Origin: an uncultured Collinsella sp.
GTDB taxonomy: Bacteria; Actinomycetota; Coriobacteriia; Coriobacteriales; Coriobacteriaceae
Length of the DNA stretch: 8,924 nucleotides
Direction: 5' to 3'
Assembly: GCA_902495985.1 (NCBI GenBank)
Contig: CABUZF010000034.1
Coordinates: 1-8,924, forward strand
In this document: positions 1-5,783 of the stretch, one piece after another
How positions within the stretch are numbered: the first letter of the stretch is position 1
Layout: each line of letters opens with the position of its first letter
Position numbers and translations under genes: made by a program
The notes under the pieces: generated by a model
The model's database searches: none
Seen by the model: only the letters and a program-made list of their open reading frames with translations
What the model was told of the DNA's origin: nothing

Positions 1-257
1 CGCGTTGGCAAGATGAGCTGCTTGAGCGCCACGGCCTCGCCCTGCGCGTTGACGGCACGCGTCACACGGCCGATACCACCACGGCGCATGGTGGCATCGT
101 CGGCAAACAGCATCGTAAAACGACGCAGATAGGCAGGCAGCTCGTCCTGACCGAGCGCAATGGCCGGCTCAAACCCGTCGACACGCGCCAGGCGCAGGCC
201 GACCATGGGATCGCGACCGAGCGATTGTGGTGTGGTGGATGCAAGATCGGTCATCAT
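1..257 (-). CDS. Ser/Thr protein kinase, N-terminal part (cut by window edge)
   Basis: The first 85 residues are visible; the rest lies beyond position 1. A glycine-loop-like stretch at residues 58-65 (RRGGIGRV) is followed by VALK at 76-79, the usual spacing between the nucleotide-binding loop and the ATP-anchoring lysine of Hanks-type kinases. This supports a bacterial Ser/Thr kinase that phosphorylates proteins in the cytosol. The catalytic loop, DFG motif and any membrane segment are outside the window, so activity cannot be judged. The first glycine of the loop appears replaced by Arg. About 55 residues precede the loop, a longer lead-in than in most PknB-type kinases. The start at 257 is chosen because ATGA overlaps the stop of the upstream gene, which indicates translational coupling; a second ATG follows directly at 254. 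The upstream secreted protein may be its sensor or target (inference). Confidence 0.72.
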   Translation of the reverse strand, partial: MMTDLASTTPQSLGRDPMVGLRLARVDGFEPAIALGQDELPAYLRRFTMLFADDATMRRGGIGRVTRAVNAQGEAVALKQLILPT

Positions 258-1159
258 AGGGCAAGCGCCGCCACGTTATTGTTGAAGTTACCGAGCGCGA
301 CGTCATCATCGCCGTAATGGCCGACCCATTGACATAGGTTGGTATAACAGCCCCACAGATTGGCATACTGCTGATACCACTTTGACCGGGGCGAGAATGT
401 CTGACGACCGAACTCGGCTCGAATGACAAACATCTCCCCGACCAGGCTGTCGCACGGCCTGGGATCTCCCGTAGAGTTATAGGTCGAGACCACGTCATTG
501 GCACGAGAAACGTAACTGTCGAGCATGTTGTACTTGGTCACAAGCCAACTGTGAATGCCCTCTTCCTCAGCAGCGGAAAGGCCACCGGAGTTTGCATCGT
601 TGTCAGCGTTGCCGCCCGTCGAGCCGCCGTTTCCAGACCCTCCGGTAGAGGAACCCGACCCAGAGCCGCCGCCCGAACTCGATGAATCCGAGCCGGAGCC
701 AGAAGTATCCGAGCTACCGGGTTTTCCGGACTGCTGGGCGTCCTGCTCCTTCTGCTGCTCGACCTTATTCACCGTTGCCGCCACGCTATTGTTGGACAAC
801 CGATCGATGATCTTGGTGTTGGTGAGCACGATGGTTTTGCCATTGGCAAGCCTGACTTCGTTGTCCGGGGCCTCGACGCCGTCCGCATCGTCGGTGCCAA
901 ACACAATATGCCCGACCACACTTGCCCAAGCATATCCAGTCGTGGTGCCCAGGTCACTTTTGACCTCATGTCCCACGCGCGGTTCGCGTGCGGCATGCGC
1001 CTGCATCATGGGCGGCACGGTCATGCCATAGGCAGTAACGCCAGCCATGACCAGCACCAGCGAGCACGATAGCAGTGCGTACGCCCGCGGCGCCAAGCCC
1101 AGTCGGCGTCGCATGCGCACCGCGGCGCCGCGCTTTGTCTGAGTGCCACCGGGCCGCAT
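254..1159 (-). CDS. Secreted or membrane-anchored protein with Gly/Ser linker, unknown function
   Basis: The product is 301 residues. A basic start (R15, R17-R19) leads into a hydrophobic helix at about 27-46, either an uncleaved anchor or a signal peptide with a possible cut near AHAA (54-57). An extracytoplasmic region at about 58-141 follows, then a low-complexity Gly/Ser/Asn linker at about 142-193, then a folded-looking C-terminal domain at 194-301. That domain is rich in Trp and Tyr and has cysteines at about 236, 271 and 276, so a disulfide is possible. I recognise no family. The frame stays open up to 1252, but the start at 1159 is preferred because GGAGGA lies 6 bases upstream of that ATG, and because a terminator-like hairpin falls inside the longer version. 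Its stop overlaps the start of the kinase (ATGA), so the two are probably made together. It may be an envelope sensor or a substrate of the kinase (inference). Confidence 0.75.
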   Translation of the reverse strand: MRPGGTQTKRGAAVRMRRRLGLAPRAYALLSCSLVLVMAGVTAYGMTVPPMMQAHAAREPRVGHEVKSDLGTTTGYAWASVVGHIVFGTDDADGVEAPDNEVRLANGKTIVLTNTKIIDRLSNNSVAATVNKVEQQKEQDAQQSGKPGSSDTSGSGSDSSSSGGGSGSGSSTGGSGNGGSTGGNADNDANSGGLSAAEEEGIHSWLVTKYNMLDSYVSRANDVVSTYNSTGDPRPCDSLVGEMFVIRAEFGRQTFSPRSKWYQQYANLWGCYTNLCQWVGHYGDDDVALGNFNNNVAALAL

Positions 1160-1165
1160 GCGTTC

Positions 1166-1171
1166 TCCTCC
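1166..1171 (-). promoter_or_regulatory. Shine-Dalgarno deciding the start of the secreted protein
   Basis: GGAGGA on the minus strand sits 6 bases before the ATG at 1159 and fixes that start rather than the ATG at 1252. Its upstream side directly touches the U-rich tail of the hairpin at 1172-1199. Confidence 0.7.
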
Positions 1172-1199
1172 AAGAAAAACACGCCGCTCAGAAGCGGCG
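1172..1199 (-). terminator. Terminator-like hairpin in the leader, abutting the RBS
   Basis: Read on the minus strand, a perfect 7-bp stem (CGCCGCT / AGCGGCG) with a 4-base loop is followed by TGTTTTTCTT, the form of an intrinsic terminator. It lies only about 13-40 bases before the ATG at 1159. It could end read-through from recR, act as an attenuator of the secreted-protein/kinase operon, or stabilise the 5' end of the message. The sequence shows the structure; the role is inferred. Confidence 0.6.
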
Positions 1200-1221
1200 C
1201 ATTCATTCAAATCCATATTTG

Positions 1222-1230
1222 AGTGTATCA
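1222..1230 (-). promoter_or_regulatory. Candidate extended -10 promoter for the secreted protein/kinase pair
   Basis: On the minus strand the sequence TGATACACT fits TGn plus a TANNNT -10 hexamer. No good -35 is seen at 16-18 bases upstream. Transcription would start near 1215, giving a leader of about 55 bases that contains the hairpin at 1182-1199. The same TGnTACACT form occurs before the right-hand kinase at 6556. Confidence 0.35.
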
Positions 1231-1268
1231 GCGAACCCAAAAGGTTGCGCAACGAATGGGCAAATTAA

Positions 1269-1288
1269 GGATGCGAGCGGAAGCATCC
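1269..1288 (-). repeat. Inverted repeat downstream of recR
   Basis: GGATGC and GCATCC form a 6-bp stem with an 8-base loop. On the minus strand it is followed by TTAATTTG, so it could be a weak terminator. It lies in the 245-base gap between recR and the secreted-protein gene. Confidence 0.35.
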
Positions 1289-1313
1289 ATGCGATAAGCG
1301 GATACGAAGCATC

Positions 1314-1329
1314 TTTGTTGCACAACAAA
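1314..1329. repeat. 16-base dyad, possible operator
   Basis: TTTGTTG and CAACAAA flank a 2-base centre (CA). The loop is too small for a full hairpin, so a protein-binding dyad is at least as likely as an RNA structure. It lies about 90 bases upstream of the candidate promoter at 1222-1230. No regulator is recognised. Confidence 0.35.
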
Positions 1330-1337
1330 CCCACAGT

Positions 1338-1367
1338 CGCACGGGGAAATTATGACTACCCCGTGCG
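1338..1367 (-). terminator. Possible terminator hairpin after recR
   Basis: A perfect 9-bp stem (CGCACGGGG / CCCCGTGCG) with a 12-base AT-rich loop begins 37 bases beyond the recR stop. No U-tract follows directly on the minus strand; the nearest T-rich stretch is about 9 bases further on, within the dyad at 1314-1329. It may be a terminator of the ybaB-recR transcript or a 3'-end stabilising structure. Confidence 0.45.
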
Positions 1368-1404
1368 TCGCGAGGAAAACATACGGCAGGAGCAGGCTCG
1401 CCAC

Positions 1405-2001
1405 CTAAATCGCGCGACGGGCCTCGATGGCGCGGCCAAGCGTAAGCTCGTCGGCATACTCCAGGTCGCCGCCCACGGGAAGGCCGCTTGCCAGACGCGA
1501 CACCTCGACGCCCAACGGCTTGATGGTACGGGCCAGGTAGCTCGCCGTGGTCTCGCCCTCAATATTGGGGTTGGTGGCGATGATGACCTCATGGATATCC
1601 TCGTGGCCCAGACGCGCCAGCAGCTCGCGGATGTGCAACTGCTCGGGACCAATCTTGTCCATGGGACTGATCACGCCGCCCAATACGTGGTAGAGACCGT
1701 GGTAGCTGCCCGTGCGCTCGATCGCCTGGACGTCGCGCGGCTCGCCCACCACGCAAATGCGAGTGGTATCGCGCATCGGGTCCTGGCAGATGGAGCACTC
1801 GTCGGCCGTGGCGTAGTTAAAGCAGCGGCTGCAAAAGTGGACCTCCTGCTTGACCTCCAGGATGGCCTCGGCCAGGCGGCGGGCCTCCTCGGCATCGGCC
1901 TCGAGCAGGTAATAGGCGATGCGCTGGGCCGACTTGGGACCAATGCCCGGCAGACGGCCCAGCTCATCGAGCAGTTTTTGCAGACTGTGGTTGGCACTCA
2001 T
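1405..2001 (-). CDS. recR: Recombination mediator protein RecR
   Basis: The product is 198 residues, the normal RecR length. Motifs appear in family order: a helix-hairpin-helix at 17-33 (LPGIGPKSAQRIAYYLL), a four-cysteine zinc finger at C57, C60, C69 and C72, and a Toprim domain from about 80 to 175 that includes GEPRD and NPNIEGE. The conserved end LPVGGDLEYADE (174-185) is present. RecR works with RecF and RecO to load RecA onto single-stranded DNA coated with single-strand binding protein at gaps and stalled forks. It starts 13 bases after the ybaB stop, so the two share a transcript. No strong Shine-Dalgarno is visible in that gap; the ATG at 2001 is placed by alignment to the family N-terminus and is probably translated by coupling from ybaB. 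Confidence 0.97.
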   Translation of the reverse strand: MSANHSLQKLLDELGRLPGIGPKSAQRIAYYLLEADAEEARRLAEAILEVKQEVHFCSRCFNYATADECSICQDPMRDTTRICVVGEPRDVQAIERTGSYHGLYHVLGGVISPMDKIGPEQLHIRELLARLGHEDIHEVIIATNPNIEGETTASYLARTIKPLGVEVSRLASGLPVGGDLEYADELTLGRAIEARRAI

Positions 2002-2014
2002 ATATATGCGTGTC

Positions 2015-2335
2015 TTAGAACGGCATGCCCGGGATGTTGAGGCCGCCGGTGATGGCGCCCATCTGCTTGTTGGCGAGCTCGTTGACGCCGCGGACGGCCT
2101 CGTTGACGGCAGCCATGATCATATCCTGCAGCATATCGACGTCCTCGGGATCGAGCGCATCGGGATCGATGGTGAGGTTGACGAGCTCCATCTCGCCGTT
2201 AACGGTCACCTTGACCATGCCGCCGCCGGCAGAGGCGTCGACGGTCTGGGACTTGAGGTTCTCCTGCGCGGCGGCAAGCTGCTCCTGCATCTTGCGAGCC
2301 TGCTTCATCATCTGCTGCATGTTCATACCGGCCAT
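2015..2335 (-). CDS. ybaB: YbaB/EbfC family nucleoid-associated protein
   Basis: The product is 106 residues, typical for the family. It has the Met- and Gln-rich N-terminal helix (MNMQQMMKQARKMQEQL), the central strand region at about 40-60 with the Gly-rich turn SAGGGMVKVTVNG, and the C-terminal helix ending in a Gly/Pro-rich tail (GGLNIPGMPF). Members form tweezer-like dimers that bind DNA and act in nucleoid organisation. The gene almost always sits between dnaX and recR; here recR is directly downstream but dnaX is separated by an opposite-strand gene. The start at 2335 has AAAGGAG 5 bases upstream. It needs its own promoter because dnaX transcription would have to cross the inserted gene. 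Confidence 0.95.
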   Translation of the reverse strand: MAGMNMQQMMKQARKMQEQLAAAQENLKSQTVDASAGGGMVKVTVNGEMELVNLTIDPDALDPEDVDMLQDMIMAAVNEAVRGVNELANKQMGAITGGLNIPGMPF

Positions 2336-2348
2336 GATGGCTCCTTTA

Positions 2349-2383
2349 CGTGCGGCCGCACGCCGAGCTGCAAGGGCAGCCGG
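2349..2383 (-). repeat. Two adjacent inverted repeats in the ybaB leader
   Basis: A perfect 14-base palindrome at 2349-2362 (CGTGCGGCCGCACG) lies just upstream of the ybaB Shine-Dalgarno. Next to it, 2363-2383 can fold as CCG-GCTGC / GCAGC-CGG with a one-base bulge and a 4-base loop. Together they would give a structured 5' leader to the ybaB-recR message. No known riboswitch is recognised. Confidence 0.4.
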
Positions 2384-2410
2384 AGCACGGCGGGACTTTC
2401 AAACTCAAAA

Positions 2411-2419
2411 ATCGTACCA
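2411..2419 (-). promoter_or_regulatory. Candidate extended -10 promoter for ybaB-recR
   Basis: On the minus strand TGGTACGAT fits TGn plus TACGAT. No -35 element is clear. The start of transcription would be near 2404, giving a leader of about 70 bases that carries the hairpins at 2349-2383. The cluster needs a promoter here because the upstream gene is on the other strand. Confidence 0.3.
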
Positions 2420-2497
2420 CGGCGCGCGGCGAGAGAGCGGGGCGGACGTGTTACCTCAGTCGATATACATGTCCTCCAATACAAACCGCACTCAAAG

Positions 2498-2532
2498 ATT
2501 ATGCAAGGTCGAATTATGCAAGGTTGCATAAT
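2498..2532. promoter_or_regulatory. Three-copy ATTATGCAA half-site cluster, probable operator
   Basis: ATTATGCAA occurs at 2498-2506 and 2513-2521, in the same direction and 15 bases apart. Its exact inverse TTGCATAAT is at 2524-2532, forming a 9-2-9 palindrome with the second copy. The stretch is AT-rich inside GC-rich DNA and lies between the divergent ybaB and 2675-3148 genes. This is the form of a transcription-factor site with a dimer operator plus an extra half-site. I do not recognise the regulator. Confidence 0.5.
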
Positions 2533-2562
2533 ATCGCACACTCAATCTAGTAGAGCCGAATC

Positions 2563-2625
2563 CGGCATTTCATGTGCGCCACTAAATAGCTAAATGCCGA
2601 ACCGCTGCTCGAGGCGGCGCACATG
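2563..2625. repeat. Two crossing inverted repeats
   Basis: CGGCATTT (2563-2570) is the inverse complement of AAATGCCG (2592-2599). The directly following CATGTGCGCC (2571-2580) is the inverse complement of GGCGCACATG (2616-2625). The arms are in the order 1, 2, 1', 2', which is pseudoknot topology in RNA; with no bases between arms 1 and 2 the two stems may instead be alternatives. The block ends 10 bases before the TATAAT box at 2635. Confidence 0.55.
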
Positions 2626-2634
2626 GCGGCAGGG

Positions 2635-2640
2635 TATAAT
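2635..2640 (+). promoter_or_regulatory. Candidate -10 box for the small membrane protein gene
   Basis: A perfect TATAAT lies 35 bases upstream of the ATG at 2675. No recognisable -35 hexamer is found 16-18 bases upstream, where the right arm of the crossing inverted repeats lies, so an activator or repressor could act there (inference). Confidence 0.45.
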
Positions 2641-2674
2641 TTGATTGCCATAGATAGTAATTTGGAGGTGCCCC

Positions 2675-3148
2675 ATGAATGCCCCCAACGCGCTCCAAAA
2701 CATCCGCTCAAAACACCCCGTTGCATATGTGGTTCTCTATCTCTTTGTCGGCTGGGCATTGCTGGTTGTCATCACCCATGCCATAGCTTTTGGAGCAGAA
2801 CTGCTGATAGCCAGCTCGGACCAGCCCGTCGTCAAATGGGAGACGACCGATGAGTGCACCGACGGAACCCGAACCGTCTACTACAACAGCCCGTCCCTCT
2901 ATCAAGAGTTCAAGGTCAAGATAAAGGACTTCAAGATTGTCGATGCCGAGCTAGGCGTTTATTTGGCAATCGGAGCAACCATTAACGCCGAGCAAGTCGA
3001 GTACACGGACAGCCATGCGACGTATCGTATCGACCTCAGCATCCTAGGCCGACCGTCACGCACCTGTCTGCTCAAATGCGACATACGCGGCACCACACTA
3101 CACATGTCCGAAATACAGATGCGCCCGGACAAGGGGTCCTCTTCTTGA
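2675..3148 (+). CDS. Small single-helix membrane protein, unknown function
   Basis: The product is 157 residues and I recognise no family. A short N-terminal segment with positive charges (R11, K13) leads into a hydrophobic helix at about 16-38. A polar domain of roughly 115 residues follows that looks beta-rich, with alternating stretches such as EFKVKIKDFKIVDAELGVYLAIGA written across residues 78-101. Cysteines at 61, 131 and 135 could form a disulfide outside the cell. Topology is probably N-in, domain out. GGAGGT lies 6 bases before the ATG at 2675. Codon choice is visibly less GC-biased than in the neighbouring dnaX and kinase genes. It sits on the opposite strand between dnaX and ybaB, converging on dnaX with only 21 bases between stops and no terminator seen there. 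Later acquisition is possible (inference). Confidence 0.75.
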   Translation: MNAPNALQNIRSKHPVAYVVLYLFVGWALLVVITHAIAFGAELLIASSDQPVVKWETTDECTDGTRTVYYNSPSLYQEFKVKIKDFKIVDAELGVYLAIGATINAEQVEYTDSHATYRIDLSILGRPSRTCLLKCDIRGTTLHMSEIQMRPDKGSSS

Positions 3149-3169
3149 GCAGTATACCCGCCTGCGCAG

Positions 3170-5668
3170 CTACTCCACCGGCTTGAAGATGGTGGCCTGA
3201 CCGAAGACGCTGCGGATGAGGTCTTTGGCCTCGTCCTCGGTCTGCGGGATGCTCGGGGCTGCGCCCTGGTGGCCGAAGGGGCTGCCGGCGCCGGGGTTGG
3301 ACTCCCAGGGAGCTGCAGAAGCGTCCTCCTCTTTGGGGGCAGCTACAGCGGACTTGGGCGCGGGCGTCGCACCCGGCACGTCGAACGGAGGAAGATCGTC
3401 CCCGCCAGCATCGGCAGCAAAGCCGCCGACCATGGCGTCGTCGTAGGGTACCTGCTCGGATTCCCACGGCGCGGACTGCGCGACAGGCTGAGCCTTGGGG
3501 GCAGCCGAGCGCTCGGGCGCACGGGGTGCGGGCTCGGTCGGGAGCTTACCCGTGGCAGGAGCACCGGCGGGGTTGTCGGAGCGTAGCCAGGGGGCTTTGC
3601 CCAGGTCAGACGACTTGGGCGCGGGCGAGACGGGCTTGGGCGCGGGTGTCGGAGCAGCCGGTTTGGGCGCCGCGGGCTTAGGCGCCGACGGGGTCGATGC
3701 CGCTACCGGTGCCGTTTGCTGCTGCGGCGCGCTGGCGCTCGAGGATACAGGGGCCGCCGAGGACACGGGTTGCGGGTCCGCAGATGCCGCAGCCCGTGCA
3801 GATGGAGAATGCTCCTCATGTTGAGGAGCCGGCGTGCCACCCCCATCCAGGACATAGTCGACGGTACGACGACCGAAGACCGCGCAGACCGTCGGCAGGA
3901 CCACCGACTGCGTATCGGCGCGACCGAGCATCTTAATGGCAAAAGTCGAACCCGCGGGGAACGAGACCGTGAGCTTGGAGCCGTCGTCGGCCGTGGCGCG
4001 GGCGTTGAGCAAAAGCCCTGCGTAGGAAGCCTGACGTGCCTTGACACGCTCGACAACCTCGGCCCATTTGCGCTGCAGCTCTCCGGCATCCTCGACCGCG
4101 GGCGTCTCGGCAGCACCGGCGACGGCAACCTGGGCGGCATTGTTGGACTGGGGCTTAGGTGCCGGAGCTATGGCAGGCGCGGGGGCCGCAACGGGCTGAG
4201 GCGTCGGAGCCGGCGCAGGCTGAGGTGCAGGCGCAGGCTGAGGTGCAGGCGCTGCAGGCTTGGAAGCTGACACGGACGCAGAACGGGGCGAAGGCTGGGC
4301 AGCCGGAACAGCAGCACCACGGTCCCAAGGCATACCGCCCTGGCGCGCGGACGTAGCAGCGGGGGCAGCGGATGCCGCCGGGGCGGCAGCGCGGGCGCCC
4401 GAAATGAGCGTCGGCTGGTGGGCAGCAGCGGGTACGGATGCTGCAGGCGCGGCGGCCTGAGCAGCAGCCACGCTCGCCGGCACGGCGGCGTTGGCAACCA
4501 TGGCCTCCAGGCGTGCCACGCGCTCGGCCAATGCCTCAATCGTTAAATCAGCCTCGGGACGCGCCAGACGCGTGCAGGCAATCTCGAGCACCAGGCGCAC
4601 GTCGCTCGCGCCCCTCATCTCCAGTGCGGCATCGTCGAGCACTGTCAGCACACGAGCCAGGCGGTCGGCAGGATGCTCGCCAAAGGCAGCGGCCTCGGCA
4701 GCAAGCGCCTCGGCCTGCTCGGAGCCGCCCTCAAACAACTCGGCACGGGCACCGGTAACGCAGGCAACATACACGTCGCGCCCGTGCGCCACCAGGTCGC
4801 GCGTCAGCTCCAGCAGATCGTTACCTTCCTCGACCTGCGCGCGAATAAGCCCATACAGCTCGGCAACATCGCGATCGGCAATGGCGCGGGAAAACTCGCC
4901 CAGAATCTGGTCCGAAACCTCGCCTAAAAGCGAGCGGGCGTCGTCCGCATGCACAGAACCGTTGCCAAAGACGCTCAGCTGCTCCAGCGTGGACAACGCG
5001 TCGCGCATGCCGCCCTTTGCATGGCGCGCCACGATAGCCAGCGCCTCGTCGTCGTAATCGAAGCCCTCCTGCTCGCACACGTATGCCAGGCGATGCTCGA
5101 TATCCTCGTTGCCGATGCGATGGAAATCGAAACGCTGGCAGCGTGAGAGGATGGTCTCCAGAATCTTTTGCGGGTCGGTGGTGCACAGCACAAAGATCAC
5201 GTGTGCCGGCGGCTCTTCAAGCGTCTTGAGCAGCGCGTTGAACGCCGCCGTCGTGAGCATGTGGACCTCGTCGATGATATAGATCTTGTACTTGCCGCGC
5301 ACCGGGGCAAAGTTGACGGAGTTGATGATCTCCTCGCGCACATTGTCCACGCCCGTGCGGCTTGCGGCATCGAGCTCGTAGACATCCGGGTGGTTGCCCT
5401 CGGCAATGAGCTCGCACTCCTCGCAAGTACCGTCGGGCATGCAGCCGCTTGCACCCTCGGCGCGCGCTGCCTCGGCATTACGGCACAGCAGCGCCTTGGC
5501 CAGAATGCGCGCCATGGTGGTCTTGCCCGTGCCGCGCGGTCCGCAGAACAGGTACGCGTGGGACAGGCGTCCCTCGGTGATGGCGTGCTCGAGCGTCGAG
5601 ACGATATGCTGCTGGCCCACCACGGAGTCGAAGGTGAGCGGGCGATACTTTCGGTACAACGATTCCAT
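3170..5668 (-). CDS. dnaX: DNA polymerase III subunit gamma/tau DnaX
   Basis: The 832-residue product is the clamp-loader ATPase that loads the sliding clamp and links polymerase cores. The N-terminus MESLYRKYRPLTFDSVVGQ is the family signature. Walker A GPRGTGKT is at 43-50, zinc cysteines at 62, 76, 82 and 85, Walker B IIDEVHML at 131-138, and the SRC arginine finger at 175-177. A Pro/Ala-rich linker at about 391-524 is followed by a folded domain at 525-609 (including RKWAEVVERVKARQ). A second Pro/Ala/Ser linker leads to a conserved-looking tail at about 808-832 (AKDLIRSVFGQATIF). The length is well above the roughly 560-650 residues of B. subtilis and E. coli DnaX. The start at 5668 has GGGGGAG 5 bases upstream; the open frame extends to 6142 but there overlaps the divergent gene. 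No A-rich slippery heptamer was seen in the linkers, so a frameshifted gamma form is not predicted. Confidence 0.97.
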   Translation of the reverse strand: MESLYRKYRPLTFDSVVGQQHIVSTLEHAITEGRLSHAYLFCGPRGTGKTTMARILAKALLCRNAEAARAEGASGCMPDGTCEECELIAEGNHPDVYELDAASRTGVDNVREEIINSVNFAPVRGKYKIYIIDEVHMLTTAAFNALLKTLEEPPAHVIFVLCTTDPQKILETILSRCQRFDFHRIGNEDIEHRLAYVCEQEGFDYDDEALAIVARHAKGGMRDALSTLEQLSVFGNGSVHADDARSLLGEVSDQILGEFSRAIADRDVAELYGLIRAQVEEGNDLLELTRDLVAHGRDVYVACVTGARAELFEGGSEQAEALAAEAAAFGEHPADRLARVLTVLDDAALEMRGASDVRLVLEIACTRLARPEADLTIEALAERVARLEAMVANAAVPASVAAAQAAAPAASVPAAAHQPTLISGARAAAPAASAAPAATSARQGGMPWDRGAAVPAAQPSPRSASVSASKPAAPAPQPAPAPQPAPAPTPQPVAAPAPAIAPAPKPQSNNAAQVAVAGAAETPAVEDAGELQRKWAEVVERVKARQASYAGLLLNARATADDGSKLTVSFPAGSTFAIKMLGRADTQSVVLPTVCAVFGRRTVDYVLDGGGTPAPQHEEHSPSARAAASADPQPVSSAAPVSSSASAPQQQTAPVAASTPSAPKPAAPKPAAPTPAPKPVSPAPKSSDLGKAPWLRSDNPAGAPATGKLPTEPAPRAPERSAAPKAQPVAQSAPWESEQVPYDDAMVGGFAADAGGDDLPPFDVPGATPAPKSAVAAPKEEDASAAPWESNPGAGSPFGHQGAAPSIPQTEDEAKDLIRSVFGQATIFKPVE
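4212..4247 (-). repeat. 18-base tandem repeat inside dnaX linker
   Basis: Two perfect copies of an 18-base unit (4212-4229 and 4230-4247) encode the repeated Pro-Ala-Pro-Gln motif of the first linker. Copy number could vary between strains by slippage without changing the frame. Confidence 0.75.
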
Positions 5669-5783
5669 GGGTGCTCCCCCGGGTATACTGAGTCTTGTTG
5701 CCGCGACGGCCATGCGGTCGCACGGCATACTGCATTCATAATAACCCGTACGGCGAGCCCGCCGCGATAGGAGTCCAAAGAGC
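5669..5783. promoter_or_regulatory. Divergent intergenic region dnaX / YcxB-like gene
   Basis: The 115-base gap must hold promoters for both directions. On the minus strand TATTAT (near 5740-5746) is the best -10 candidate for dnaX; on the plus strand TATACT (5684-5689) or CATAAT (5737-5742) are possible. None has a convincing -35. An imperfect hairpin with a GCGAC/GTCGC stem spans about 5703-5721. Confidence 0.3.

Noticed and set aside
555..1031. 158-residue plus-strand Pro/Glu-rich open frame
   Set aside because: It is the antisense reading of the Gly/Ser linker of the secreted protein, with no RBS or family match.
1160..1252. Longer start of the secreted protein at 1252
   Set aside because: It would run translation through the terminator-like hairpin and the SD; the ATG at 1159 has a strong SD at proper spacing and gives a normal signal region.
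1075..2040. 321-residue plus-strand open frame across recR
   Set aside because: It is antisense to a certain recR gene, has no Shine-Dalgarno or recognisable domain, and such shadows are common in GC-rich DNA.
2336..2674. SRP RNA or tRNA gene in the gap next to ybaB, as seen beside dnaX in some bacteria
   Set aside because: No GGAAG-type SRP loop signature and no tRNA T-loop or acceptor pairing could be found on either strand.
3600..4520. Programmed -1 frameshift site in dnaX as in E. coli
   Set aside because: No A-rich slippery heptamer is visible on the coding strand in the linker regions.
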